A stretch of 64,000 nucleotides of DNA, taken from Streptomyces tendae. Lineage in GTDB: Bacteria > Actinomycetota > Actinomycetes > Streptomycetales > Streptomycetaceae. Under the pieces are notes generated by a model. That model was not told the DNA's origin and did not search any database. It saw only the letters and a program-made list of their open reading frames with translations. How positions within the stretch are numbered: position 1 is the stretch's first letter; every line of letters begins with the position of its first letter. The position numbers were made by a program, and so were the translations under genes. The stretch lies in the NCBI RefSeq assembly GCF_014650435.1, contig NZ_BMUY01000012.1:186001-250000 (forward strand), in the 5' to 3' direction. Below, piece by piece: positions 32,011 to 42,000 of this stretch.

Positions 32011-32389
32011 GTGTGTCCGTCCGTGTTCGTCGTGTCGTCCGACCGGCCGAGAGATCGGCACGCCCGGCCGGCACACGACCATCCTTACCCCGTCCCGACC
32101 CTCGTGTCCCTCGACCGCGGGGGCAACCGGACGGACCGGGTCCGGCCATCGGCCGCCACACCGTGCCGCTCGGCCAGTTCCCGGGTACGGCCCAGGGCTC
32201 CGGAGGTCCCGATCGCGCCACGCGCTCCACCCTTCGGACCGGCACGGCAGCTCTCCCGCCGCCCCCGAGCGGTGATCCCCGGCCAGTCTGCCCGCGCCAC
32301 CGATCTGGCCGAACTTGCCGTCGCTCCATAGGTGCCCGAGGCATCTAATGAAGATCGGCACGACGCACTCTTCGTCTGCGAGGTCTTCC
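32011..32389. other. divergent intergenic region upstream of CYP105
   Basis: No gene is supported in these 379 bases; open frames here are arginine-rich shadows. It must hold the promoters of the deazaflavin reductase and the P450. I see no strong palindrome, only a weak dyad between GTGCC (about 32332) and GGCAC (about 32357). Confidence 0.4.
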
Positions 32390-33625
32390 ATGACGGACAC
32401 CCCCACTACGGACGCGGGCCCGGCCACGGACCAGAGGGCCGCGTCCCCCGTCGCCTTCCCGCAGGACCGGACCTGTCCCTACCACCCGCCCGCCGCCTAC
32501 GACCCGCTGCGCGCCGCCCGGCCGCTGGCCCGGATCACGCTCTTCGACGGCCGCCCGGCCTGGCTGGTGACCGGACACGCCGCCGCCCGCCGGCTGCTGG
32601 CCGACCAGCGCCTGTCGACCGACCGCACCCGCGACGGCTTCCCCGTCACCACGGCGCGACTGGCCGGCGTACGCGGACGCAAGACCGCCCTGCTCGGCGT
32701 CGACGACCCCGAACACCGCACCCAGCGCAAGATGGTGCTCCCGGAGTTCACCCTGAGGCGGGCCGCCGCGCTGCGCCCGCACATCCAGCGCATCGTCGAC
32801 GAACGGCTCGACACGATGGTCGCGCGGGGCCCGTCCGCCGATCTGGTGACGGCCTTCGCGCTGCCCGTGCCCTCGATGGTGATCTGCGCCCTGCTCGGGG
32901 TGCCGTACGCCGACCACGAGTTCTTCGAGGAACAGTCCCGTCGGCTGCTGCGCGGCCCCCTTCCCGCCGACACCCTCGACGCCCGTGACCGACTGGAGGC
33001 GTATCTGGGCGAGTTGGTCGACCGCAAGCGCGAGGCCCCCGGCGAGGGTCTGCTGGACGACCTGGTCAGGCGGCAGCCGGACGAGGGCGGAATCGACCGG
33101 GAGCAGCTCGTCGCGTTCGCGGTGATCCTGCTGGTGGCCGGCCACGAGACCACCGCCAACATGATCTCGCTGGGTACGTACACCCTCCTGACCAACCCGG
33201 GACGGCTGGCCGAACTGCGCGCGGACCCCGCGCTGCTGCCCGGCGCGGTGGAGGAGCTGATGCGCCTCCTGTCGATCGCCGACGGGCTGCTGCGGATGGC
33301 CACCGAGGACATCGAGGTGGACGGGCAGACCATCCGGAGCGGCGACGGGGTCGTCTTCTCGACCTCCGTCATCAACCGCGACGAGAGCGTCTACCCCGAC
33401 CCGGACGCCCTCGACTGGCACCGCCCGGCCCGCCACCACGTCGCCTTCGGCTTCGGCATCCACCAGTGCCTCGGCCAGAACCTCGCCCGCGCCGAACTGG
33501 AGATCGCCCTGCGGACCCTCTTCGACCGGCTGCCCACGCTCCGCCTGGCCGCCCCGGCCGACGAGATCCCCTTCAAACCCGGCGACACGATCCAGGGGAT
33601 GCTGGAACTCCCCGTGACCTGGTAG
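32390..33625 (+). CDS. cytochrome P450, CYP105 family
   Basis: The 411-residue P450 has VAGHETTANM in the I helix, the ExxR motif (EELMRLLS in the corresponding helix) and FGFGIHQCLGQNLARAELE with haem Cys360. The sequence style (FPQDRTCPYHPPAAYDPL at the N-terminus; MVLPEFTLRR) is that of CYP105 xenobiotic-inducible Streptomyces P450s. ATG 32390 follows GAGG; it could begin slightly earlier but without a ribosome site. A 3Fe-4S ferredoxin gene follows 15 bases later and is its probable electron donor. Confidence 0.94.
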   Translation: MTDTPTTDAGPATDQRAASPVAFPQDRTCPYHPPAAYDPLRAARPLARITLFDGRPAWLVTGHAAARRLLADQRLSTDRTRDGFPVTTARLAGVRGRKTALLGVDDPEHRTQRKMVLPEFTLRRAAALRPHIQRIVDERLDTMVARGPSADLVTAFALPVPSMVICALLGVPYADHEFFEEQSRRLLRGPLPADTLDARDRLEAYLGELVDRKREAPGEGLLDDLVRRQPDEGGIDREQLVAFAVILLVAGHETTANMISLGTYTLLTNPGRLAELRADPALLPGAVEELMRLLSIADGLLRMATEDIEVDGQTIRSGDGVVFSTSVINRDESVYPDPDALDWHRPARHHVAFGFGIHQCLGQNLARAELEIALRTLFDRLPTLRLAAPADEIPFKPGDTIQGMLELPVTW

Positions 33626-33640
33626 GAGGGGGTCCGGCAC

Positions 33641-33853
33641 ATGCGTATCGGCATCGACAAGGACACCTGCATCGGCGCGGGCCAGTGCGTCATGGTCGCC
33701 CCCGGCGTCTTCACCCAGGACGACGACGGCTACAGCACACTGCGGCCCGGCCGGGAGGACGGCGCCGGCAGCGCGCTGGTACGGGAGGCGGCCCGCGCCT
33801 GCCCGGTGGGCGCGATCACCGCCGGGGACCCGGAGGACGCCGGGACCGTCTAG
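33641..33853 (+). CDS. 3Fe-4S ferredoxin partner of CYP105
   Basis: The 70-residue protein has Cys10, Cys16 and Cys54 in DTCIGAGQC and ARACPVGAI. The CxxxxxC...CP spacing with no fourth Cys is that of 3Fe-4S ferredoxins that serve Streptomyces P450s. It lies 15 bases after the P450 with AGGAGG in the gap, so they form an operon. Confidence 0.95.
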   Translation: MRIGIDKDTCIGAGQCVMVAPGVFTQDDDGYSTLRPGREDGAGSALVREAARACPVGAITAGDPEDAGTV

Positions 33854-33900
33854 GACGCCCATGGGCGGGACCGGCGCAGCCACGCACCGAGGGCCGCCAG

Positions 33901-33906
33901 TAGGGT
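33901..33906 (+). promoter_or_regulatory. candidate -10 element (TAGGGT) for leaderless gene at 33913
   Basis: TAGGGT ends six bases before ATG 33913 with no ribosome site between them. Confidence 0.35.
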
Positions 33907-33912
33907 TCCGGG

Positions 33913-34467
33913 ATGAGCGAACAGGGTGGAAGCGGAAGCGACGGGGCGGCGGGGCCCTTCCTCTACGTCGTCGTCTGCGCCGCGGGCGTGGCCGACGGCG
34001 TCGGCCGGCTGATCGACGCGGCGCGGGAATGCGGCTGGGAGGTCGGGGTCATAGCGACACCGGTCGCCATGGGTGGCTTCTTCGACGCGGCCGCCGTCGA
34101 GGAGCGGACCGGCCGCCCGATCCGCTCGGCCTGGCGCACGCCGGGCGACCCGCGGCCCTTCCCGGCGCCCGACGCCGTCGTGGTCGCACCCGCCACCTTC
34201 AACACGATCAACAAGTGGGCCGCGGGCCTGGCCGACACCCTCGCCGTGGCCACCCTGTGCGAGGCGTGCGGCCTCGGCGTCCCGGTCGCCGTCCTGCCCT
34301 GCGTGGGCGACGCACTGGCCGCCCACCCCGCGTACCGGGAGAGCCTGGCCCGGCTGCGCGGGATGGGCGTGCGCTTCGGCGACCCGTGCGCCGGGGAGGC
34401 GGTGGAGGGTGGCGGCCGACCGGAGTTCGGCTGGGAACGAGCCCTGGACCTGCTCGAACCGCGCTGA
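33913..34467 (+). CDS. flavoprotein (PPC decarboxylase / HFCD-type fold)
   Basis: The 184-residue protein has the homo-oligomeric flavin-containing Cys decarboxylase fold: FLYVVVCAAGVADGVGRLIDAARECGWEVGVIATP at the N-terminus and DAVVVAPATFNTINKWAAGLADTLAVA, which matches the flavin-binding PATxNTxxKxAxGxxD motif. Coenzyme A synthesis uses a larger bifunctional CoaBC, so this is likely an accessory flavoprotein. Probably leaderless. Confidence 0.85.
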   Translation: MSEQGGSGSDGAAGPFLYVVVCAAGVADGVGRLIDAARECGWEVGVIATPVAMGGFFDAAAVEERTGRPIRSAWRTPGDPRPFPAPDAVVVAPATFNTINKWAAGLADTLAVATLCEACGLGVPVAVLPCVGDALAAHPAYRESLARLRGMGVRFGDPCAGEAVEGGGRPEFGWERALDLLEPR

Positions 34468-34544
34468 CCCGGACGAGGTCCGAGCCCGCTCGAAGACGTA
34501 CGCTCGCCCTGCTACCGATCATCCCGAAGGCAGGAGCAGCAACG

Positions 34545-35513
34545 ATGCAGTACGTGAAGCTCGGTTCGACGGGCCTGGACGTGTCGCGGATCTGCCTGGG
34601 CTGCATGACCTACGGCGTCCCCGACCGCGGCGCGCACGAGTGGACCCTCGACGAGGAGGCCTCGCGACCGCTGATCCGGCAGGCGCTGGAGGCCGGCATC
34701 ACCTTCTTCGACACGGCCAACGTCTACTCCGACGGCACCAGCGAGGAGATCGTCGGCAAGGCGCTGGCCGACTTCGCCCGCCGGGACGACATCGTGCTCG
34801 CGACGAAGGTGAACGGCCGGATGCGGCCCGGACCGAACGGCGCCGGACTGTCCCGCAAGGCGATCATGACCGAGATCGACCACAGCCTGCGACGCCTGGG
34901 CACCGACTACGTCGACCTCTACCAGATCCACCGCTTCGACCCGCACACCCCGGTCGAGGAGACCATGGAGGCCCTGCACGACCTGGTGAAGGCGGGCAAG
35001 GTCCGCTACATCGGAGCCAGTTCGATGTACGCCTGGCAGTTCTCCAAGATGCAGTACACCGCCGAGCGGCACGGCTGGACGAGGTTCGTGTCCATGCAGA
35101 ACCACTACAACCTCGTCTACCGCGAGGAGGAGCGCGAGATGCTGCCGCTCTGCGCGGACCAGGGCGTGGGCGTGCTGCCCTGGAGCCCGCTCGCCCGCGG
35201 CCGCCTCACCCGCGACTGGGACACCGCCACCGGGCGCAGTGCCACCGACACCTTCGGCAGCACCCTCTATCAGGAGGGCGACCGCGCCGTGGTCGAGGCG
35301 GTCACCCGCATCGCCGGCGAACGCGGCGTCCCGCGGGCCCAGGTGGCCCTGGCATGGCTGCTGCGCCAGGACACGGTGACCGCGCCCATCGTCGGCGCCG
35401 CCAGGCCGGGTCACCTGGCGGACGCCGTGGCCGCGGTCGAACTCACGCTGAGCGAGAAGGAGACCGAGGAACTGGAGCGGCCCTACGCGCCGCACCCGAT
35501 CGCCGGTCACTGA
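34545..35513 (+). CDS. aldo/keto reductase
   Basis: The 322-residue TIM-barrel protein has FDTANVYSDGTSEEIVGKAL (catalytic Asp and Tyr), VLATKVNGRM (catalytic Lys), YQIHRFDPHTPVEETMEAL and the cofactor-binding end TAPIVGAARPGHLADAV. This is the AKR pattern of YajO/Tas-type reductases that use NADPH on aldehydes. AGGAG precedes ATG 34545. Its end faces a 12-base palindrome GGCGCCGGCGCC at 35532-35543, just before the convergent lipoprotein stop. Confidence 0.94.
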   Translation: MQYVKLGSTGLDVSRICLGCMTYGVPDRGAHEWTLDEEASRPLIRQALEAGITFFDTANVYSDGTSEEIVGKALADFARRDDIVLATKVNGRMRPGPNGAGLSRKAIMTEIDHSLRRLGTDYVDLYQIHRFDPHTPVEETMEALHDLVKAGKVRYIGASSMYAWQFSKMQYTAERHGWTRFVSMQNHYNLVYREEEREMLPLCADQGVGVLPWSPLARGRLTRDWDTATGRSATDTFGSTLYQEGDRAVVEAVTRIAGERGVPRAQVALAWLLRQDTVTAPIVGAARPGHLADAVAAVELTLSEKETEELERPYAPHPIAGH

Positions 35514-35543
35514 GCGGCACCGGAACCGTCGGGCGCCGGCGCC

Positions 35544-36209
35544 TCAGGGACCGGTGCCCGCCTCCAGGGCGGTGACGGACACCGACGACGCGTTGCCGCC
35601 GACCGGGACCTCGCCGGCCGTCCACTTCACCTCGAGGGGCTCCCGCTCGTCCGGCGGGGTGACGAGCAGCGTCGCCGGGGTGGCCGTGCGGGCGCCGCTG
35701 ATCTGCGGACTGGAGAAGGACAGCCCGGCCCACGCGCTCTTGCCCGGAGTCAGCGTGACCGTCTGGGGGGAGCCCGGCGCGCGCTCGGGGTCCGGGCCCA
35801 GCTGCTTGCCGGACGCATCCACGAAGGCGGCGCCCGGATAGCCGTACACCGTGCAGGTGCGGTCGGAGGTGTTGGTCAGCACGACGGGGAAGTTGCGCTG
35901 ACCGGCCCCCGGGTCCACCCGGCCGACGGTGGCCCGCAGCTCCGAGGTGTGGCAGCGGCCGTCGGTGCGGGCCGACGCGGAGGCCGAACCCGCGGTGTCG
36001 CTGGGCGCGGCGCCGACGGCGGGCGCGGTGTCGCCGGGCGTCGCGGTGCCGCTCGACTGGTCCGCGCCGACCGTGCGGGCGGCCTCGCTCGGCTGCGGGG
36101 TGCCGCTCGACGTGGCGCTCTCGTTGCCGCAGGCGGTCAGCAGACCGAGCAGCGCGACCCCGCTCGCGAGCAGGGCCGTCCGGCGCAGCGGCTGGGGCGT
36201 GTTCGCCAT
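35544..36209 (-). CDS. DUF4232 domain lipoprotein
   Basis: The 221-residue protein has a lipoprotein signal ending in LLGLLTACGN, a low-complexity Ser/Thr/Ala/Pro linker at about 30-80, and a DUF4232 domain (RCHTSELRATVG, NFPVVLTNTSDRTCTVYGYPGAAFVD, GKSAWAGLSF) with the two conserved Cys that may form a disulphide. It should be anchored to the outer face of the membrane. Function unknown. GGAG precedes ATG 36209. Confidence 0.88.
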   Translation of the reverse strand: MANTPQPLRRTALLASGVALLGLLTACGNESATSSGTPQPSEAARTVGADQSSGTATPGDTAPAVGAAPSDTAGSASASARTDGRCHTSELRATVGRVDPGAGQRNFPVVLTNTSDRTCTVYGYPGAAFVDASGKQLGPDPERAPGSPQTVTLTPGKSAWAGLSFSSPQISGARTATPATLLVTPPDEREPLEVKWTAGEVPVGGNASSVSVTALEAGTGP

Positions 36210-36352
36210 CGCTTCTCCACACTCCCGTCGGGCTCTCGCGCACGGTCCCGGCACGACCGGCACCGTACGCCCTGTACTGCCGAGTGTCCCGGCGCACCGT
36301 TCGGAAAACGAGGGGGCGCACTCCGCATCCAGGGGGCTCACCGTCGAGCGGC

Positions 36353-38734
36353 TCACTCCTCGTCGTCGAGCAGCCCCAACTCGGCCCAGATCGTCTTGCC
36401 CTCGGTCGTGTGCCTGCTGCCCCAGCGCTGGGTGAGCTGAGCCACCAGGAGCAGACCGCGCCCGCCCTCGTCCCAGGTCCTGGCCCGGCGCAGATGCGGC
36501 GCGGTGTGGCTGGTGTCGGAGACCTCGCAGATCAGGGTGGCCGTGTCGTGGATCAGCCGGAGCCGGATCGGCGGGGAACCGTACCGGATGGCGTTGGTGA
36601 CCAGCTCGCTCACGACCAGCTCGGCGGTGAAGGTCGCCTCCAGCAGGTTCCAGTTGGACAGCCGGTCGAGGACCTGCTTGCGCACCGGGGCCACCAGCGC
36701 CGGGTCGGCGGGGATGTCCCAGGTGGCGACCTGCCCGGCAGGCAGTCCCCGGGTCCGGGCCAGCAGCAGGGCCACGTCGTCCGCGGCGCTGCCCGACGGC
36801 AGGAGGCGGTGCAGCACCCGGTCGCAGGCGGTGTCCAGGGAGTCGGCGGGAGCGGCCAGAGCCTCGCGCAGCAGTGCCTGGCCGGCGTCGGTGTCCCGGT
36901 CCCGGCTCTCCACCAGACCGTCGGTGTACAGCGCCAGCACGGTGCCCTCGCGCAGCTCCAGCTCGGCCGACTCGAACGGGAGGCCGCCCACGCCCAGCGG
37001 TGGCCCGGAGGGCAGCTCCACCTGCTCGGGCGGACCGTCCGGCGGGACCAGCACGGGCGCCGGGTGTCCGGCCCGGGCCATCGAGCAGCGCCGGGACACC
37101 GGGTCGTACACCACGTACAGACACGTCGCACCGACCTCGCCCGCCCGGTCGTCGCCCGACTCCTCGGACAGCCGGACGACCAGGTCGTCGAGGTGGGTGA
37201 GCAACTCCTCGGGCGTCAGGTCGATGTCGGCGAGGGTGCGCACGGCGGTACGCAGCCGGCCCATGGTGGCCGAGGCCGGGATGCCGTGGCCGACGACGTC
37301 CCCGACGACCATGGCGACCCGCATCCCGGACAGCGGGATGACGTCGAACCAGTCGCCGCCGACGCCCGAGCGGGCCGCGGGGAGGTAGCGGGACGCCGCC
37401 TGCACCGCGGCGGTGGGCGGCAGCCACCGGGGCAGCAGACTGCGCTGCAGGGTCAGCGTGGCCTCGCGCTCGCGGGAGTAGCGGCGGGCGTTGTCGATGC
37501 AGACCGCGGCGCGGGCGCTGACCTCCTCGGCGAGCAGCACGTCGTCGTGGGTGAAGGGGTCGGGGCGCCGGAACCGGGTGAAGACCGCGACGCCGAGGGT
37601 GGTGCCGCGGGCCTGGAGCGGCACCGACATCGTGGAGTGAATGCCGTACTCCTTCACCCGCCGCAGGCGGGCGGGGTCCCACTGGTGCCAGCGTTCGAGG
37701 TCGCCGTAGGCCGCCGAGGCGACGATCACCTGCCCCGAGAGCAGGCACTCGGCCTGGGGCGAGCCGGCCGGGTAGACGTCCAGCTGCCCGGTCCCGGTCA
37801 CCGCCGGGGGCTGGTCCGGGGCGACCGACCGGTGCGCCGTGCGGCGCAGGCCGACCGGCGGTTCGACCACGGTGGCGGGCTCACCGCCGTGCTCGTGCGG
37901 GTCCAGCAGGTCGACGCTGACGAAGTCGGCGAGCGGGGGGACGCACACGTCCGCCAGTTCCTGCGCCGTACGGGTGACGTCGAGGGTGGTGCCGATGCGC
38001 ACGCTGGCCTCGTTGACCAGTTGCAGCCGCTCGCGGGCGCGGTGCTGCTCCGTGAAGTCGTGGGCGCTCACGCACACGCCGCGCACCCGGCCCCCGGCGT
38101 CGGTGAGCGGTGCGATACGGGCGTTCCACGCGTGGGCGCGGCTCTCGCCCACGGCCTTGAGGCGGGCCTGCATGTCGTGCCGACGGCCGGAGGCCAGCAC
38201 GCGCCGCATCTGCCGCTCCAGTTCCGCGTTCTGCGGCCGGTCGCCGAAGTCGGTGGCCCGCAGCCCGCGCACATGGTCCGGCGGGAGTCCCAGCAGCCCC
38301 GCCATGGCGTCGTTGGCCCCCCGCAGCAGGAGCTGGTCGTCGAAGATCATCATGGCGCAGGGCGACTGCGTGAGGGCCGCTCTGACCAGGGGGTCGTCCT
38401 CCGGTTCGGGGCCGGCGCGCAGGGGGGTGACGGCGAGCCACGTGGCCGGGGTGCCGTCCGCCGCCGCTCTGCGGTGGGCGAGCACCCAGACCGACACGGT
38501 GTGTCCGTCGCGGTGGCGCAGGGCGAGGGTGCCGCTCCAGCGTTCGTCGTCGCGTCCGGGGGGTGTGCCGTCGCGGTCGTCCGCGAGCAGCTCGGCGGCG
38601 GGGCGCCCCACGACCTCGGCGGCCGGGTGCCCGAGCAGCAGGCGGGCGCCCTCGTTCCACTCCCGCAAGGTGCCGGAGCCGTCGACGACGGCGCGGGCCG
38701 TGGCGGCATCGTCGAACGGGTTGACCGGACTCAT
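36353..38734 (-). CDS. PAS-PAS-GAF-PP2C (SpoIIE)-HATPase multidomain phosphatase
   Basis: Domains in the 793 residues are: two PAS domains (about 10-100 and 105-220), a GAF domain (about 235-405), an RsbU/SpoIIE-type PP2C phosphatase (about 435-640, with GGDWFDVIPLSG and VVGDVVGHG metal-binding Asp residues) and an RsbW-like HATPase (about 670-790; AELVVSELVTNAIRYG, EGGRGLLLVAQLT). Such proteins dephosphorylate STAS antagonists and can phosphorylate them too, acting as signal-controlled partner switches. ATG 38734 follows GGAG; GTGs slightly upstream are possible. No sigma factor gene is adjacent. Confidence 0.92.
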   Translation of the reverse strand: MSPVNPFDDAATARAVVDGSGTLREWNEGARLLLGHPAAEVVGRPAAELLADDRDGTPPGRDDERWSGTLALRHRDGHTVSVWVLAHRRAAADGTPATWLAVTPLRAGPEPEDDPLVRAALTQSPCAMMIFDDQLLLRGANDAMAGLLGLPPDHVRGLRATDFGDRPQNAELERQMRRVLASGRRHDMQARLKAVGESRAHAWNARIAPLTDAGGRVRGVCVSAHDFTEQHRARERLQLVNEASVRIGTTLDVTRTAQELADVCVPPLADFVSVDLLDPHEHGGEPATVVEPPVGLRRTAHRSVAPDQPPAVTGTGQLDVYPAGSPQAECLLSGQVIVASAAYGDLERWHQWDPARLRRVKEYGIHSTMSVPLQARGTTLGVAVFTRFRRPDPFTHDDVLLAEEVSARAAVCIDNARRYSREREATLTLQRSLLPRWLPPTAAVQAASRYLPAARSGVGGDWFDVIPLSGMRVAMVVGDVVGHGIPASATMGRLRTAVRTLADIDLTPEELLTHLDDLVVRLSEESGDDRAGEVGATCLYVVYDPVSRRCSMARAGHPAPVLVPPDGPPEQVELPSGPPLGVGGLPFESAELELREGTVLALYTDGLVESRDRDTDAGQALLREALAAPADSLDTACDRVLHRLLPSGSAADDVALLLARTRGLPAGQVATWDIPADPALVAPVRKQVLDRLSNWNLLEATFTAELVVSELVTNAIRYGSPPIRLRLIHDTATLICEVSDTSHTAPHLRRARTWDEGGRGLLLVAQLTQRWGSRHTTEGKTIWAELGLLDDEE

Positions 38735-39011
38735 CGTCGCCACTCCATTGCGCACACTCACAGTGATCAGCGCGTCACCTTCTTCCCAGCCTAGTGGGTT
38801 CGGGCCCCGTGCGGACCCGAACCCATCGGGCCCAGGGGACCCGGCCGCCGCGCAGGTCACCGCACGGTCCGGTCGGCGCCGGACAGAAAGTGCTTTCCGT
38901 GGCCTTGACGAGCACGTATGGCTCGACGTCAGAATCTGTTTGTTCGCGATCGCTTGTGAGTACTTCTGAGTTCTGATGAGCCTCGATGTGTTCTGATGAG
39001 GGAGATCCGCC
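38735..39011. other. divergent promoter region with direct repeats upstream of GH2 gene
   Basis: GTTCTGATGAG occurs at 38970-38980 and 38990-39000, a 20-base period of about two helical turns, just before the GH2 start at 39012. A GCGATCGC palindrome lies at 38946-38953. The repeats could be binding sites for a regulator of the GH2 gene; no known operator is matched. Confidence 0.4.
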
Positions 39012-42000
39012 ATGACGGTCACGCGCAGATCGGTTCTGATCGCCTCCGCCGCCACGCCCGCGGCCGGGATGGCGCTCACCGCCCCGTCGGCGTGGGCCGC
39101 GGACGCGACCGGCGGCCCCGCGGGCCGCAGCACCGTCGCGCTGCGCGACGGCTGGCGCTTTCGGCTGGTCGACCTCGACGGCGGGGCCGAGGACACCGCG
39201 GACGCCGCCGATCCCGCCCACGACGACTCGGCCTGGCGCGAGGTCGCCGTCCCGCACGACTGGAGCATCGAGCAGACACCGACCACCGCACACGGCACCA
39301 CCAGCGGCACCGGCTTCCTGCCGGGCGGCCTCGGCTGGTACCGCCTCGCCTTCACGCTGCCGCCCGCGCTCGCCGGGAAGCGGATCTCGGTCGAGTTCGA
39401 CGGTGTCTACATGGACTCCCGCGTCCACTGCAACGGCCGGGAGGTCGGCCACCACCCCTACGGCTACACCGGATTCGCCCTCGACCTCACCGACCTGGTG
39501 CACACCGACGGCCGCACCGAGAACGTCCTCGCGGTGCGGGTGCGCAACCAACTGCCCAGCAGCCGCTGGTACTCCGGCAGCGGCATCTACCGCGAGGCCC
39601 GCCTGGTCGTCACCGAGCCGGTGCACGTACGGCGCTGGGGCACGTACGTCACCACGCCCACGGTGAGCGAGGACAGCGCCGTCGTCCGGGTGGCGACGCA
39701 GGTGGTGAACGCCTCGGGCACCGCACGCGAGGTCGAGATCCGGTCGACGGTCAAGGACGCCGACGGCCGCACCGTGGCGCGCACCGCCTCCACCGTGGAC
39801 GTCACCGACGCGGCCACCGGGACCCACGAACTCACCGTCGAACGACCGCGGCGCTGGGACTTCGCGAGCCCGCACCGCTACACGCTGCACACCGAACTGC
39901 GCGTCGGCGGCCGGACCGTCGACACGTACCGCACCCCGTTCGGCATCCGCACCTTCCACGTCGACCCCGACGAGGGCTTCCACCTCAACGGCAGGTACGC
40001 CAAGATCAAGGGCGTCGACCTGCACCACGACCTCGGCGCGCTCGGCGCCGCCGTCAGCATCGACGCGATCCGCCGCCAGCTGACCCTCATGAAGTCGATG
40101 GGCGTCAACGCCTTCCGCACCTCCCACAACCCGCCCTCGCCCGAGATGATCGAGGTCTGCGAGGAGATGGGCATCATCATGCTGGTGGAGGCGTTCGACT
40201 GCTGGCGCACCGGCAAGAACCGCTACGACTACGGCCGGTTCTTCGACGAGTGGTGCGAGCGGGACGCCACCGAGATGGTGCTCGCGGCCCGCAACTCGCC
40301 CGCCGTCGTCATGTGGTCCATCGGCAACGAGGTCCCCGACTCCACCGCCACCGCCGGACTCGCCATGGCCGACCGGATCATCGACGCCATCCGGGCCGCC
40401 GACGACACCCGCCCCCTGGTCATCGGCTCCGACAAGTACCGCCGGATGCCCGCCAAGGGCTCCGCCGCCGACCTGATGCTCGCCAAGCTCGACGGACTCG
40501 GCCTCAACTACAACACCGCCAAGTCGGTGGACGACCTGCACGCGGCCTACCCGCACCTGTTCCTCTTCGAGTCCGAGTCGTCGTCCGAGACCTCCACCCG
40601 CGGCACCTACCAGGAGCCCGAGCACCTGAACACCGGCGAGAACCACACGCCGGGCGGGCGGGCCACCTCGTCCTACGACAACAACCTCGCCTCCTGGACG
40701 ATGAGCGGCGAGTACGGACACAAGAAGGACCGGGACCGCAAGTGGTTCGCCGGGCAGTTCCTGTGGTCCGGCATCGACTACATCGGAGAGCCCACGCCGT
40801 ACGACGTCTTCCCGGTGAAGGCGTCCTTCTTCGGCGCGGTCGACACGGCCGGGTTCCCGAAGGACATGTACCACCTGTTCCGCAGCCAGTGGACCGACGA
40901 GCCGATGGTCCACCTGCTGCCGACGACGTGGAACCACCGTGAGGGCGACACCGTCGAGGTCTGGGCGTACACCAACGTCGATACCGTCGAGCTGTACCTG
41001 AACGGCAAGTCGCTGGGCACCCGCCGCTTCGACCGCAAGAAGACCGTCGACGGCCGGACCTACCTGGAGACCACCGAGGCCACCGGAGACGACAAGACCT
41101 TCACCGACGGTCCCTACCCCGGCAGCTACACCAGTCCGAACGGCAGCGCGGGCAAGCTGCACCTGACCTGGAGGGTGCCCTTCGAGGCGGGTGAGCTGAA
41201 GGCCGTCGCCAGGCGCGGCGCCACGGCGGTCGCCACCGACGTCCTGCGGACCGCCGGCGCGCCGCACGCCGTGCGCCTCACGCCGGACCGCGAGTCCGTC
41301 GACGCGGACGGCCGCTCCCTGGTCTTCGTCGCCGCGGAGGTGGTCGACCGGCACGGGGTGGTCGTGCCCGGCGCCGAGCACCTGATCTCCTTCGACGTCG
41401 CGGGCGGCTCGCTCGCCGGGCTCGACAACGGCCGCCAGGAGAGCGCCGAGCGCTATCAGGCGAGCACCCGTACCGCCTTCCACGGCAAGGCGCTGGCGAT
41501 CGTCCGGTCCGGCACCCGCCCGGGCACCGTCCGCGTGACCGCCCGCACGGACGGGCTGCGCACCGGCACGGCGACGGTCCGCGCCCGGCGGGCCCCGGAC
41601 CGGGCGACCACGCCGGCACCGGAGTTCCGCCCCGAGCACCCGGCGCCCGTGGACCACCCGCACGCGGACGCGAGCTACTCCGGGCGGCCCGACACCCTCC
41701 CCGCCGCCGTGCTGGACGGCGACCCGGCCACCGGCTGGTCCAACGGCTTCCACAAGGCCGCAACCGCGCTGCTGCCCGCCTTCGACGGGGCCCGCGCCGA
41801 GGACTGGATCTCGGTCGACCACGGGCGCACGCGCACCTACGACCGGGTCGAGGTCTCCTTCACCGTGGACGACGGGCACAGCCTGCCCGCGGCCGTCGGG
41901 GTGGAGGTCTGGGACGGCCGAGCCTGGCGTGCGGCCACGGGGGTCCGGACCGAGTGGGCCACCGCCTCCGACACGCCCACGGTCGTCGCCTTCGACCGGC

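Noticed and set aside
31561..32389. Several short open frames between the F420-type reductase and CYP105
   Set aside because: They overlap each other on both strands and have biased Arg/Pro composition; none has a ribosome site or a terminator.
36353..39355. 1000-codon version of the PP2C phosphatase frame
   Set aside because: The extra 207 residues cross the divergent promoter and the GH2 start and show no domain; ATG 38734 has a ribosome site.
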